Source: DASPSR01 sp035498715
Lineage (GTDB): Bacteria > Nitrospirota > UBA9217
NCBI GenBank assembly: GCA_035498715.1
Contig: DATJZV010000135.1
Coordinates: 1-62,300, forward strand
Length of the DNA: 62,300 nt
Direction: 5' to 3'
The position numbers were made by a program, and so were the translations under genes. The notes beneath the pieces were generated by a model. The model did not search any database, had not been told where the DNA came from, and saw only the letters and a program-made list of their open reading frames with translations. This document shows positions 17,858-27,175 of this stretch, in pieces (the stretch's first letter is position 1; every line of letters starts with the position of its first letter).

Positions 17858-18820
17858 CTATTTCCCTTTGACAACCTTTTCAATAATGTTGTCTGTGATC
17901 TTTTTAATATGCTCGACGATTGTTTTTTGAGGCATCATGGTCACGGCTGCTCTATGGATCACGGTTCTGACGGTCACGAGTTTTTTAAGCGCTTCGACTT
18001 CACCCTGCCGATAGAGCTCTCGGGGATTGCCGAAGTCGGCCCAGTGCGTGGCGCCGACAGTTGGGTGCAGGATGACATCCGCATCCTGCATGAGGATTTC
18101 ATTCAAGTAGACCCTGGTTACCGCATCGGCACGCAGTACCACATCCAGCCCCATCTTGTCCTCAAATCTGCCGATCTCGCTTGACACGTCCACTGCGATT
18201 ATAATATCGGCCCCCATGTCCCTGGCACAGCGAACGGGAAGCCGCTCTACCCACCCGCCATCTACGAGTAGCATGTCGCCGTCGACGACCGGAGGGAATA
18301 TTCCCGGCAAGGCACAACTGGCGCTCACCGCCCTTCGGAGTGAACCGTTTGTGTAGAGGACGCGTTTACCGTTCCGGATATCCGTTGCGACACAACCGAA
18401 GGGTATTTTGGTCTGCTCAATTGATATGTCGGGGATGAGAGGGTAGATGAATGCTTCGTATTCTTTTTCGGAAATAAATGCGGGCTTCGTGGCGGTGACA
18501 CCCCAGAAGTATCCCCTGCGGATCAGGTTAGCCATGTCGCTGAAGAAGCCGTGGTTCGTGTTTTCCGGCTGTTCCAGCCTCCTCAGGAACTCAAGGCGCG
18601 TCTTCCGGGACCGAAAACTCCGAAGGTACTGCTCTACCCTGCCCATCCAGTACGTCGCATCGGGTTGTGATGCGTAGAGCCCGCCAAGCAGAGCGCCTAG
18701 GCTGGTGCCCGCGATCATATCGAACCGCACTCGGGCGTCCTCGAAGACTTTGAGTACACCCAGATGGGCAAGCCCCCTCGCTGCCCCACCTCCCAATGCC
18801 AGACATATCTTCGGCTCCAT
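17858..18820 (-). CDS. patatin-like phospholipase
   Basis: This 320-residue protein is an RssA/YlbK-type patatin that should hydrolyse acyl ester bonds of phospholipids. The oxyanion loop is GGGAARG (10-16), the nucleophile serine is in GTSLG (S40), and the dyad aspartate is in DGGW (D187). No signal peptide or barrel domain is seen, so it is probably cytosolic or membrane-associated. GGGGAG lies 5 nt before the ATG. It is followed on the same strand by ugpQ and glpD, a sequence of genes that could strip and use glycerophospholipids. Promoter-like boxes lie just upstream. Confidence 0.92.
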   Translation of the reverse strand: MEPKICLALGGGAARGLAHLGVLKVFEDARVRFDMIAGTSLGALLGGLYASQPDATYWMGRVEQYLRSFRSRKTRLEFLRRLEQPENTNHGFFSDMANLIRRGYFWGVTATKPAFISEKEYEAFIYPLIPDISIEQTKIPFGCVATDIRNGKRVLYTNGSLRRAVSASCALPGIFPPVVDGDMLLVDGGWVERLPVRCARDMGADIIIAVDVSSEIGRFEDKMGLDVVLRADAVTRVYLNEILMQDADVILHPTVGATHWADFGNPRELYRQGEVEALKKLVTVRTVIHRAAVTMMPQKTIVEHIKKITDNIIEKVVKGK

Positions 18821-18863
18821 AGATGCTCCCCGGGAGAGACTTTATTTCGTTGTTACTGTGTAA

Positions 18864-18892
18864 ATGATAGCATCATGTCAAAATAGTGTAAA
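18864..18892 (-). promoter_or_regulatory. sigma-70-type promoter of the patatin gene
   Basis: TTTACA (18887-18892) and TATCAT (18864-18869) on the minus strand are 17 bp apart, about 45 bp before the ATG. TTTACAC occurs twice here, once as the -35 box and once just downstream of the -10 box. Confidence 0.45.
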
Positions 18893-19526
18893 GCGTTTTG
18901 TTCCCGTTCCTCCCTGAAGTATTAATCTGCGCATCTCTACTTTTGATCGGATTTAAAATCGTTTCTGCCCAAAGGAGTGCTTCTCCAGCGCAATAAAGCT
19001 TTTATCGACGCCATTAAAATAAGGTTCTGCCGAGAACATGCTCAATACTGGATACCCTGCACCGACCATGGTAACGTGCAGAAGACTGGCGCCTGACGAA
19101 GAGCAATAAATTCTATCCCAGCCAAGTAAGCATCCATATGTTACTCGAAAGAAAATGAAGCGCGTGATGGAAGATACGATGGTGGGAATCATGCTGATGA
19201 CGGCTTGTGCACGGGACAGGGACATCATGCCAGGGTCAGATGAGCGCTCTTGACAATATTGCCTTGATCTGCCATCGAGATGCTACCAGGATATGTTATC
19301 CACTTGCATGGACGGAGTGACGGATGAAGTTCGTTGAGAACGTTCTGCCAAGAGAATGGGAATTTACACAGGAGAATACTGCATGTGGCACCCAAGCCTT
19401 TTAACCGATGTCTCAATTGAAAAAGGCTTATCGGGAGAACGATGAGAGTATGGAATGGACGGATAATTGAATCCTGTGTGGTATACAGCGGGCAACGTTA
19501 TGCTGGCCAAGAGCCCTGTTTCTGCT
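18893..19526. other. 634-bp region without a supported gene
   Basis: Three frames of 63-96 codons exist on the minus strand (for example 18953-19228, 91 codons), but none shows a recognisable domain, a good ribosome site or clear coding character. No hairpin terminator for the upstream polytopic membrane protein was seen. It may be decayed coding sequence: the upstream protein lacks the C-terminal TPR part normal for its family, but no TPR residue pattern is visible here. Confidence 0.4.
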
Positions 19527-20720
19527 TCACACCACCGTACTTTTCTTAAAGAACTGTTTTGCTTCCCACCATTCAAAAAGGCTCTCGTACGCAACAACGA
19601 AGAAAAGGAAAAAGCCGATCGATGGCATATAGAGCCGGTGCTCAAAAATAACATCTACGATCGGCACAAAGCTCTGCACAGGTGATAAGGCGATGTAAAA
19701 CCATGCAACCCCGAAAGGTATCAACAGCCACCCTCTCTTTTTATAGAGCCAGAATGACACCCCCACTACGGCAAGATGTCCCAAGAAGGAAAGTAATGTT
19801 GGGAATTCAAACAGTGTCTTCGCGATCGGATAATCATAATCAAGATTCTGTTTGATTGGCAGGAACAAAAGCCTGACATAGGTCCAGAGAACATTAAAGG
19901 AAGTGAGCAGATATGTTACAGGAGTTATGCCAGACGTGGTGACTATATTAAAGCCAAGGCTCGCATTTCCCCCAGTTGCGGTCAAGTTCAAGTTAGATGC
20001 GATCAGCGCCCATGGCAGTGCTGCGAGCACATATGCCTTCCAATGAGATAGAACATTCTTTACGTTCCTCTCCGAAAGGAACATATAATCATAGAGCATA
20101 AGCATTGCCGGCAGCGTCACTGCCCACTCTTTGGACCCCATGGAAAGCAGCGCCGAGAAGAAGACACCGATGTAATAGAGAGGCTTACGCTTCTGTGTCC
20201 CCCTGATAAATAGCAGAAAAGCAGCAAGGTAAAAAAATGTCGCCAAAAGTTCCGTACGACTTATAATGTACGTGACTGCCTCTGTCTGGATGGGATGCGC
20301 GGCGAACAAGAGCGCCGCAAAGAGGGCCATCCTCTTTGCCTTGTCAGCGTACTTCTTTTCGAACGGGTCCAAACCCAGCGTCCAGCTGATGAGCAAATAC
20401 ACGAAGAAACTGTTCGCGATGTGGAATGCGATGTTGAACATATGCCAGCCGACGACATGGAGGCCACTCAACTGGTAATTAAGCATGATGCTCAGATAAA
20501 CCACGGGCCGAACGCCTTTCAGAATGGTGATTATGTTATCTGCGGTCACCCGTTTGATCACAGCATTTTCTTCTATGGAATTGGTATCGTCAAAGTGAAA
20601 ACTTGCCGTAAAGGTATTGGAGTACGCTATAAGGATGACCGCCGCAATGATGCCAAGGGCGACGACGTTGAACGTTTTGCCGTTATACAACCTTTCTAAA
20701 CTACTTCTCAGCGTTCCCAT
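19527..20720 (-). CDS. TMTC/DUF1736-type polytopic membrane protein lacking its TPR domain
   Basis: This protein of about 397 residues has some ten transmembrane segments. Its motifs FHFDD (about 41-45), RPVVYLSIMLNYQLSG, HPIQTEAVTYIISRTELLAT and FEHRLYMPSIG are the ones seen in bacterial relatives of TMTC O-mannosyltransferases (GT-C fold), where FHFDD carries the acidic catalytic-loop residues. It would use a lipid-linked sugar at the outer face of the inner membrane; the substrate is unknown. In relatives the chain continues through one more helix into TPR repeats; here it ends after EHRLYMP plus one helix. A TPR protein at 52.0-52.8 kb begins where this ends. The ATG at 20720 was chosen because GGGGAGGG precedes it; an in-frame GTG at 20750 is possible. 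Confidence 0.85.
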   Translation of the reverse strand: MGTLRSSLERLYNGKTFNVVALGIIAAVILIAYSNTFTASFHFDDTNSIEENAVIKRVTADNIITILKGVRPVVYLSIMLNYQLSGLHVVGWHMFNIAFHIANSFFVYLLISWTLGLDPFEKKYADKAKRMALFAALLFAAHPIQTEAVTYIISRTELLATFFYLAAFLLFIRGTQKRKPLYYIGVFFSALLSMGSKEWAVTLPAMLMLYDYMFLSERNVKNVLSHWKAYVLAALPWALIASNLNLTATGGNASLGFNIVTTSGITPVTYLLTSFNVLWTYVRLLFLPIKQNLDYDYPIAKTLFEFPTLLSFLGHLAVVGVSFWLYKKRGWLLIPFGVAWFYIALSPVQSFVPIVDVIFEHRLYMPSIGFFLFFVVAYESLFEWWEAKQFFKKSTVV

Positions 20721-20805
20721 AGAGCTGCAGCCCTCCCCTATCATCAGCACGCATCATTGCTAAATTTACCATGCATGCATTTTCATGTAAAGTGCAATTT
20801 TCTTT

Positions 20806-21183
20806 CTATTCACTCATGCTCTTTTTACTATCCGTCTTAACCAGCATTAATTCTCTCATTTCCTGACGCAAGAGCGCTAGTTCCTGGGCCAGTCTTTTAT
20901 TTTTCTCAGAAAGTCCGGATATGGTCACAGAAAAGTGCAAGGTGATCAGGAGCAGAAACAAAAATGCCAGCAGGAAAAGAAATGAGGGGGGATAATAGAT
21001 CCCCACCAAGTTTGATATATATTCGAGAATCGTTCTTGAGGATGAGAGCACCAGCAAGACGCCGCCAGCAAAGAGCCACAGCAGTGAGTAGCGCTCTTTG
21101 AGCCTCCCTCTGCGGATTAATTCGACCACGAGCAGTAAAACGGTCCCGCTTCCAACGATCGCCAAGATTTTCAATACATCCAT
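20806..21183 (-). CDS. DUF2304 membrane protein
   Basis: This 125-residue protein has three transmembrane segments (about 3-21, 31-50, 63-82) and a C-terminal coiled-coil-like stretch (about 85-120, SEKNKRLAQELALLRQEMRE). The GRLKERYSLLWLF segment after the first helix is typical of DUF2304. These proteins often sit next to GT2 dolichol-phosphate-mannose-synthase-like enzymes and may help them in lipid-linked sugar synthesis. It overlaps closely with the GT2 gene just upstream. The ATG at 21183 follows GAGG; a GTG at 21195 is an alternative start. Confidence 0.85.
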   Translation of the reverse strand: MDVLKILAIVGSGTVLLLVVELIRRGRLKERYSLLWLFAGGVLLVLSSSRTILEYISNLVGIYYPPSFLFLLAFLFLLLITLHFSVTISGLSEKNKRLAQELALLRQEMRELMLVKTDSKKSMSE

Positions 21184-21191
21184 GATCCACC

Positions 21192-21881
21192 TCACTTTTT
21201 CAGCAAATCAATAAATATCGCCAGGAGCACTTTAATCATGTAATATACGGAGCGTAAAGGCGTTATCGAGGACGTGCCGCCGGTACGCTCGCGCATGTTG
21301 ACCGCCACTTCCACCATACGCAGTTTTGCCTTATGGAGGAGAACGAGAGCTTCCACTTCTGGATAATCATCGGGATACGTACGAGAGAAGAACTCGATTA
21401 CGCGGCGGTTTGCGGCACGAAAACCGGAGGTGCTATCGGTCACACGCAAGCCGAGCATGCGGGAAAGGATCCTGGAAAAAATCCATATTCCTGACTTCCG
21501 GAAGACGGATGTGCTATATCCGCCCTGATCCAAAAAGCGGGATCCGATAACCAGATCCGCGTTCCCTTCTCTAACGTGTAGCAGGAGCTTTTCTATCTCA
21601 CCTGCGAGATGCTGTCCATCGCCATCGAATTGTACCGCTATATCGTAGTCCCTCTGCTCCGCATACAAATATCCAGCCTGCATTGCCCCACCGATACCCA
21701 GGTTGAATGGAAGGTTTAAAACCGACACGCCTCCCTCTTTGGCAATTCGCGCAGTCGCGTCCTTCGAGCCATCATTTACCACCAGGATATCCGCTAAACG
21801 GATGTTCTCTCTGAGATCGCGGATCACGCCAGGAAGGCTTTCTTCCTCATTATATGCCGGTACGATGATCAATATTTTCAT
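21192..21881 (-). CDS. GT2 glycosyltransferase (dolichyl-phosphate-mannose-synthase-like)
   Basis: This 229-residue enzyme begins MKILIIVPAYNEEESLPGVI and contains VVNDGSKDAT, LPFNLGIGGAMQAGYLYA, VQFDGDGQH (the DxD metal site) and GSRFLDQGG, the GT-A fold of family 2. It lacks membrane helices of its own, except possible amphipathic C-terminal segments. It likely transfers a sugar from a nucleotide to polyprenyl phosphate. DUF2304, which follows, is the usual partner, and the GT-C-type membrane protein further downstream could use the lipid-linked sugar. The three genes would then form one pathway; that is inference from context. Confidence 0.9.
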   Translation of the reverse strand: MKILIIVPAYNEEESLPGVIRDLRENIRLADILVVNDGSKDATARIAKEGGVSVLNLPFNLGIGGAMQAGYLYAEQRDYDIAVQFDGDGQHLAGEIEKLLLHVREGNADLVIGSRFLDQGGYSTSVFRKSGIWIFSRILSRMLGLRVTDSTSGFRAANRRVIEFFSRTYPDDYPEVEALVLLHKAKLRMVEVAVNMRERTGGTSSITPLRSVYYMIKVLLAIFIDLLKK

Positions 21882-21884
21882 AAT

Positions 21885-22946
21885 CTAGTCTTTCAGCGCC
21901 AGCTCTGACGCCGAGATCCCGAATTCACGAATCAATCTGTAGAATTCACGCCTTCCGATCCGCCTCTTCCTGGCAAAGTTCCATCGCTGTCTCAGAACAT
22001 GTGGTACGGCTACCAGTGCAGAGCACCACGCTTGCAGCAATATGGTGATCGCGTGAACCATGCTGTTTTCAGTTGTGAACCTGCCGCTTGCCCCCCTCCC
22101 GGATAATGCACCATAGAACTGGAGCAGGAGCCGCTTGGCTGTGAAGTAAACGCTTGCGACAATAAGCTCGATGGGATAGTACTTGAGCAGCACCCACAGC
22201 CTGTTTCTTTCAACGAGAAAAGCCTTCTGCGAAGAATATGAAGATGATGATGAAGAATATTTGTGGTACACTTTCGCAGAGGGGACATAGACGCACCCCC
22301 AGCCCGCGAGCCTACCGCGGATCCCGAGATCAACATCATCGGCATATGCGAAGAATTCCTCGTCGAACAGACCTGTCTCATCCAGCATCTTCTTGCGATA
22401 TAATCCGGCGCATCCGCTCGGGAAGAGCGCCTCACCTTTTTGATCATACTGCCCCTCGTCTCGTTCCAGTCTGCCCTTCCCCCGTGCAAGACCATCCCGG
22501 TATATCAGAAGCCCGACATTGTCTATTACATCAGGATTGGCATAGGAAAGAATTTTGCCCGCCACCATGCCCGCAGCAGGGTTTGATTCTGCTCCCTTAA
22601 TCAGGTTCTCAAGCCATGCCGGATCGGCTTTTGTATCATTGTTCAAAAGTACAATATAATTACCGGAGGCATCCCGTATCCCGACGTTATTGCCCCCGGC
22701 AAAACCCTTATTGACCGGCAGGGGAACCAGCTTAACTTCCCCATACCGTTCGCGGACGTACTCCACGGACCCGTCTTGCGAGCCGTTATCCACGAGAACG
22801 ATTTCAAAATCCTGGAACGTCTGCCGGCGCAGCGATTCGAGACATTCTCCCAGAAGATGCTTGCCGTTCCAATTGACGATCACAATAGAGACAAGCGGTG
22901 TTTTCAGGCTCTCTCCTCCATCCCGAATGCCGTTTTTTCTTTGCAT
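21885..22946 (-). CDS. GT2 glycosyltransferase (rhamnosyltransferase-like)
   Basis: This 353-residue protein has the family 2 motifs VSIVIVNWNGKHLLGECLESL, VLVDNGSQDGS, NKGFAGGNNVGI and VLLNNDTKAD (metal site), and resembles WbbL-type rhamnosyltransferases of surface polysaccharide synthesis. A region with GAEPxAG-like AGMVAGKIL and the GLFDEEFFAYADDVDLGIRGRLAGW acceptor-site block follows, then a C-terminal part with two hydrophobic stretches (about 265-320). The gene ends 3 bp before the next GT2 start. No good ribosome site precedes the ATG at 22946. Confidence 0.9.
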   Translation of the reverse strand: MQRKNGIRDGGESLKTPLVSIVIVNWNGKHLLGECLESLRRQTFQDFEIVLVDNGSQDGSVEYVRERYGEVKLVPLPVNKGFAGGNNVGIRDASGNYIVLLNNDTKADPAWLENLIKGAESNPAAGMVAGKILSYANPDVIDNVGLLIYRDGLARGKGRLERDEGQYDQKGEALFPSGCAGLYRKKMLDETGLFDEEFFAYADDVDLGIRGRLAGWGCVYVPSAKVYHKYSSSSSSYSSQKAFLVERNRLWVLLKYYPIELIVASVYFTAKRLLLQFYGALSGRGASGRFTTENSMVHAITILLQAWCSALVAVPHVLRQRWNFARKRRIGRREFYRLIREFGISASELALKD

Positions 22947-23194
22947 TTATAATTCATCATCATAATGCACCCATTTGAGACAGCCAATAGATCTGCTTAA
23001 ACGACATGCACGTTGATTTTTTTCGGTACTATGTTGCGCATGCACGGTACGCAGCGGCGGTTCATGCCTGCCCCTAGCCACTTTATCCCTCGCTCACAAT
23101 TGGATATTCGAGGGACAGGAACTGCTTCAGCTAGTACTCTTACTCAATCCCGTTCAACACCGAATATGCACGGATAAAAAAAACAGCAATCGCC

Positions 23195-23638
23195 TCACGG
23201 CAGATCTGTCTTTCTGTGCTGCAGAATGGCCCAGTAAATGACCCCATACGCAATGACTGCGGCAACAACGCCGGCCACAAGGGTCCCTGCAACGAATGGC
23301 CAGAGGTATGGCTTCAGAATAATGTATGCATTTGAGATCGTAAGTTCAGTCCATGTAATGTGTGGTGCCGCAATATTGCTACCGGTTATTTTTATGCCGA
23401 ACCACAGACAAAATCCGTACATAGGCACCATGGTCCAGGGATTGTTGATAAAAGCGCCCGTGAGAACCACAATCTTGCTTAGCCGGAAAACCCATGCAAA
23501 AAAAAGACAACTGATTGCGTGCAATCCTATGGTAGGAGTGAACGCAATAAACACTCCGAGGGCAAAAGCGGATGCCAGTTTATTTGGTGAGTCGTGCAAG
23601 TGGAGAAGACTTCTAATGCGGTCTCTGATATACTTCAT
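23195..23638 (-). CDS. DUF2062 membrane protein
   Basis: This 147-residue protein has FALGVFIAFTPTIGLH-like sequence (ALGVFIAFTPTIGLHAI) and FINNPWTMVPMYGFCLWFG, the core of DUF2062. Three or four hydrophobic segments are visible (about 22-45, 52-75, 108-135). Function is unknown. It follows thiL by 8 bp. Confidence 0.88.
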   Translation of the reverse strand: MKYIRDRIRSLLHLHDSPNKLASAFALGVFIAFTPTIGLHAISCLFFAWVFRLSKIVVLTGAFINNPWTMVPMYGFCLWFGIKITGSNIAAPHITWTELTISNAYIILKPYLWPFVAGTLVAGVVAAVIAYGVIYWAILQHRKTDLP

Positions 23639-23646
23639 AGGGATAC

Positions 23647-24696
23647 TTACAGCGGTAGTCTGCCTCGCTGAGCGTTCTGCGGGCTCTCCATCCTCCGGAA
23701 ATGGTCATACCCAGTCGCCTGAAGCGTTTTTTTTATGCCGGTATCTTCCACAAGCGTCAGTGCTTTCCCTCGTTTAACCGATCCGATCTCGGTTACGGGG
23801 ATACGCAGTGATTGCAGCATTTTTATCTTGCGGGGGGGCACTGTGAACAAGAGTTCATAATCTTCCCCTCCCGACAGCGCATAACACAGTGCCGGCATCG
23901 TGAGTCCCGCGGAAAGTTTCATGAGTGCAGGAGAAATCGGGATCCTGTCGCTGTGAATTTCTGCGCCAACTCCGCTCTGTTCGCAGATATGAGCGAGGTC
24001 GGAAGAGAGACCGTCGCTGATGTCGATCATTGCGCTTGCGCATCGGGAACGTGCGATTGCTCTGCCCGCTGCCACACGCGGGACTGGCCTGATATGTTTC
24101 GCGATCAGGGGTCTTGCTTCTGCCCCCTTGATCATTCCCCCCTGCCCCTTGGCCCTTTTTTTCAAAATCTCCAGTCCAGCCGCTGAATCCCCCAATGTAC
24201 CGGTTACGAACACCCTGTCTCCTGGCTTTGCACCGGCGCGGGAAAGGAGATTCCTTTTATCGACTTCACCGAGAACGGTAATGCTGATTACCATCCCTTT
24301 TGCGGAATGACAGGTGTCTCCCCCGACAAGCACGGTCTTGTGGGTCTTCATCAAAGAATGGAATCCCCGATAAAAATCCCTGATCTGCTCTACGGAGACG
24401 TGATCCGGAATGCCTATCGAGGTCAGACAATAACGCGGGACACCGCCCATGGCAGCAATATCGCTCAAATTTGCCGCTGCCGATTTCCAGCCCAGGGAAT
24501 GAAAATCCGTGAAGGAAAAGTCGAAGTGTATTTTTTCGAGGAGCATATCCGTTGTGACGAGCAGGGTCTTTGAAGAGGAGACCTTCAACGCCGCGGCATC
24601 ATCTCCAATGCCGATCAGCGCTGAAGACGACTTCCGGAGAGACAACCTCTGGATATTCCGTATCAGGCCGAATTCACCCAGGTCTGATATTCTCAT
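23647..24696 (-). CDS. thiL: thiamine-monophosphate kinase
   Basis: ThiL phosphorylates thiamine monophosphate to thiamine diphosphate. The 349-residue protein begins MRISDLGEFGLIRNI and has GIGDDAAALK, LLVTTDMLLEKIHFDF, VGGDTCHSAKGMVISITV, MIDISDGLSSDLAHI and SGGEDYELLFTVP, all conserved in the PurM-like family. Length is near that of E. coli ThiL (325). It starts three bases after the lon stop, so it is probably in the lon transcript. Confidence 0.95.
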   Translation of the reverse strand: MRISDLGEFGLIRNIQRLSLRKSSSALIGIGDDAAALKVSSSKTLLVTTDMLLEKIHFDFSFTDFHSLGWKSAAANLSDIAAMGGVPRYCLTSIGIPDHVSVEQIRDFYRGFHSLMKTHKTVLVGGDTCHSAKGMVISITVLGEVDKRNLLSRAGAKPGDRVFVTGTLGDSAAGLEILKKRAKGQGGMIKGAEARPLIAKHIRPVPRVAAGRAIARSRCASAMIDISDGLSSDLAHICEQSGVGAEIHSDRIPISPALMKLSAGLTMPALCYALSGGEDYELLFTVPPRKIKMLQSLRIPVTEIGSVKRGKALTLVEDTGIKKTLQATGYDHFRRMESPQNAQRGRLPL

Positions 24697-24699
24697 GGA

Positions 24700-27111
24700 T
24701 TAGTGCGTCGCCCGGGACCTGCCGGGAAGCCTCCGGTGCGCTATCCGACGGGGCAGCTTCTTGCGGAGCGCAGACGAGATTACTTCGTCCATGGTCTCGA
24801 CAAAGATGAATTTCATGTCCTTTTTAAGATTTTTCGGTATATCGTCCAGGTCCTTTTCATTCTGCTTGGGAATGATCATGGTTTTAATCCCTGCCCGCTT
24901 AGCCGCGAGGGTCTTTTCCTTGAGCCCGCCAATGGGCAGGACCCTTCCCCTGAGCGTGACCTCACCGGTCATGGCAAGGTCCTTTTTCACCGGCGCGTTC
25001 GTGAAGACCGACGCTAGGGCGGTGGCCATAGTAACGCCCGCAGACGGACCATCCTTGGGAATGGCTCCCGCCGGTACATGGATATGGACATCGGTCTTCC
25101 CGAACTGCTCGGTCTTAATGCCGAGTTCTCCTGCCCGGGAGCGCACATAGGTGAGCGCCGCATGTGCCGACTCCTTCATCACGTCGCCAAGATGGCCGGT
25201 GAGCGTAAGATTTCCCTTGCCGCGCATGGTGGTCGCCTCTATATAGAGGACATCTCCGCCGGTCTCGGTCCAGGCAAGCCCGGTCACAACGCCCACTTCG
25301 TCCTTCTCCCGCTCGACTTCCGGCAGGTATTTGGGTACGCCCAGGTATTGGTGAAGGTTGGCCGGCGTAATCGTAAACAGGCCGGTCTCACCTTCGGCGA
25401 TCTTCCGGGCGACCTTGCGGCAAAGGTGGCCGATCTCGCGCTCCAGGTTTCGTACGCCTGCCTCACGCGTGTACTGAGAGATGACCTGGAGGATGGTCTT
25501 GTCCGGGATACTGATCTGTCTCTCCGTGATGCCGTGCTCCGTCATCTGCCGGGGGATCAGGTATCTCTTCGCAATACCGAGTTTCTCCTGCTCTGTATAT
25601 CCTGACAGATTGATGATCTCCATCCTGTCCCTGAGCGGTGACGGAATCGGGTCGGTCATGTTCGCAGTAGTAATGAACATCACGCGTGACAGGTCGAAGG
25701 GCAGTCCGATATAATGGTCACTGAACGAGTTATTCTGTTCGGGATCAAGCACCTCGAGCAGGGCCGCAGAAGGATCTCCCCGGAAATCGGCACCGATCTT
25801 GTCGATCTCGTCCAGCATAAATACGGGATTGTTGTAACCGGCGGTCTTGATCCCCTGAATAATCCTGCCGGGCAGCGCACCAACATAGGTCCGACGGTGG
25901 CCGCGGATCTCCGCCTCGTCCCGGACGCCGCCAAGAGAAATACGTACGAATTCCCTTCCGAGCGCTCGAGCGATGGACTTTCCGAGCGACGTCTTGCCCA
26001 CGCCGGGAGGGCCGACAAAACAGAGAATCGGTCCTTTCATCTTCTCCTTGAGCTTGCGAACCGAGAGGTATTCCAAAATTCTCTCTTTGACTTTTTCGAG
26101 GTCGTAGTGGTCTTCCTCGAGCACTTTATGTGCCATCTTGAGGTCAAGGTTGTCCTTGGTCGACTTGCTCCACGGAAGATCGGCGAGCCACTCGATATAG
26201 GTCCTCGTCATGGATGCCTCGGCAGCGTCTGGATGCATCCGCTCAAGCCTCCTGAGCTGCTTCTCCGCCTCCTTAGCGGCCTTCTCCGGCATCTTGGCAT
26301 CTGTGATCTTTTCCCGGAGCTCACGGAGGTCTTCGGAACGGTCATCGGTTTCGCCAAGTTCGCGCTGGATCGCTTTTAACTGCTCGCGCAGGAAGTACTC
26401 TCGCTGCGTCTTGTCGATTTCGCCGCGGACGTCTGCCTGGATCTTCTGTTGCATGGAGAGGAGCTCTATTTCCTTGCCTAACGCTTCGTTGATGCGCTTG
26501 ATCCGCTGAATCGGGTCCGTAACTTCCAGAATATCCTGCGCTTGCTCAACCTTCAGACCCATATTGGCAACAGCAAGATCAGCAAGCTTGCCCGGATCAT
26601 CAACGTTCTCTATGACCACCATGATATCCGGAAGAATGACCTTTCCGAAGGACACCAGTTTCTCAATCTGTTCCTTCACATTCCGCATCAACGCCTCGAT
26701 CTCGAGCGTGACCGGGGTGGAAACATCGGGGAAGGTCTTAATCTCTACCTGATAATAGGGTTCCTTCTGGAGGAATTTGACTGTCTTTGCCCGAGACACT
26801 CCCTGGACAAGTATCTTGATGCGGCCGTCTGGCAGCTTCAACATCCGCATAATCACACCAACGGTCCCCACGGAATACAGATCCGACGGAGAGGGATTTT
26901 CCACATTGATATCCTTCTGGGAGGTCAGGAATATCATGCGATTACTCTCGAGTGCCACCTCGATCGCTTTGATGGACATCTCTCTCCCGACAAAGAGCGG
27001 AAGAACCATGTACGGGAAGACAACGATGTCCCTGATGGGGAGAAGCGGCAGCTTTTTCGGTATTTCTATTGACTGCTGGAGATCAATGTTTTTCGTTTCC
27101 GTTTTCGCCAA
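24700..27111 (-). CDS. lon: ATP-dependent protease Lon
   Basis: Lon is the cytosolic AAA+ protease that degrades damaged and regulatory proteins. The 803-residue protein has the N-terminal substrate domain (about 20-210), a coiled coil, Walker A GPPGVGKTS (367-375), FMLDEIDKIG and the serine-lysine dyad S690 (in KDGPSAGV) and K731 (in GGLKEK). The start is a TTG at 27111 preceded by AGGAGGG at good spacing; no ATG lies nearby in frame at the right place. thiL follows closely. No heat-shock promoter was recognised. Confidence 0.97.
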   Translation of the reverse strand: MAKTETKNIDLQQSIEIPKKLPLLPIRDIVVFPYMVLPLFVGREMSIKAIEVALESNRMIFLTSQKDINVENPSPSDLYSVGTVGVIMRMLKLPDGRIKILVQGVSRAKTVKFLQKEPYYQVEIKTFPDVSTPVTLEIEALMRNVKEQIEKLVSFGKVILPDIMVVIENVDDPGKLADLAVANMGLKVEQAQDILEVTDPIQRIKRINEALGKEIELLSMQQKIQADVRGEIDKTQREYFLREQLKAIQRELGETDDRSEDLRELREKITDAKMPEKAAKEAEKQLRRLERMHPDAAEASMTRTYIEWLADLPWSKSTKDNLDLKMAHKVLEEDHYDLEKVKERILEYLSVRKLKEKMKGPILCFVGPPGVGKTSLGKSIARALGREFVRISLGGVRDEAEIRGHRRTYVGALPGRIIQGIKTAGYNNPVFMLDEIDKIGADFRGDPSAALLEVLDPEQNNSFSDHYIGLPFDLSRVMFITTANMTDPIPSPLRDRMEIINLSGYTEQEKLGIAKRYLIPRQMTEHGITERQISIPDKTILQVISQYTREAGVRNLEREIGHLCRKVARKIAEGETGLFTITPANLHQYLGVPKYLPEVEREKDEVGVVTGLAWTETGGDVLYIEATTMRGKGNLTLTGHLGDVMKESAHAALTYVRSRAGELGIKTEQFGKTDVHIHVPAGAIPKDGPSAGVTMATALASVFTNAPVKKDLAMTGEVTLRGRVLPIGGLKEKTLAAKRAGIKTMIIPKQNEKDLDDIPKNLKKDMKFIFVETMDEVISSALRKKLPRRIAHRRLPGRSRATH

Positions 27112-27175
27112 ATCACCCTCCTCATGCTGAGTGCACCATGCGTTCTGTTTCGATTCGCCCTCGTCAACGGAATGT

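Noticed and set aside
18953..19228. 91-codon minus-strand frame in the 18.9-19.5 kb gap
   Set aside because: No domain, no ribosome site and no transmembrane or repeat pattern; could be chance.
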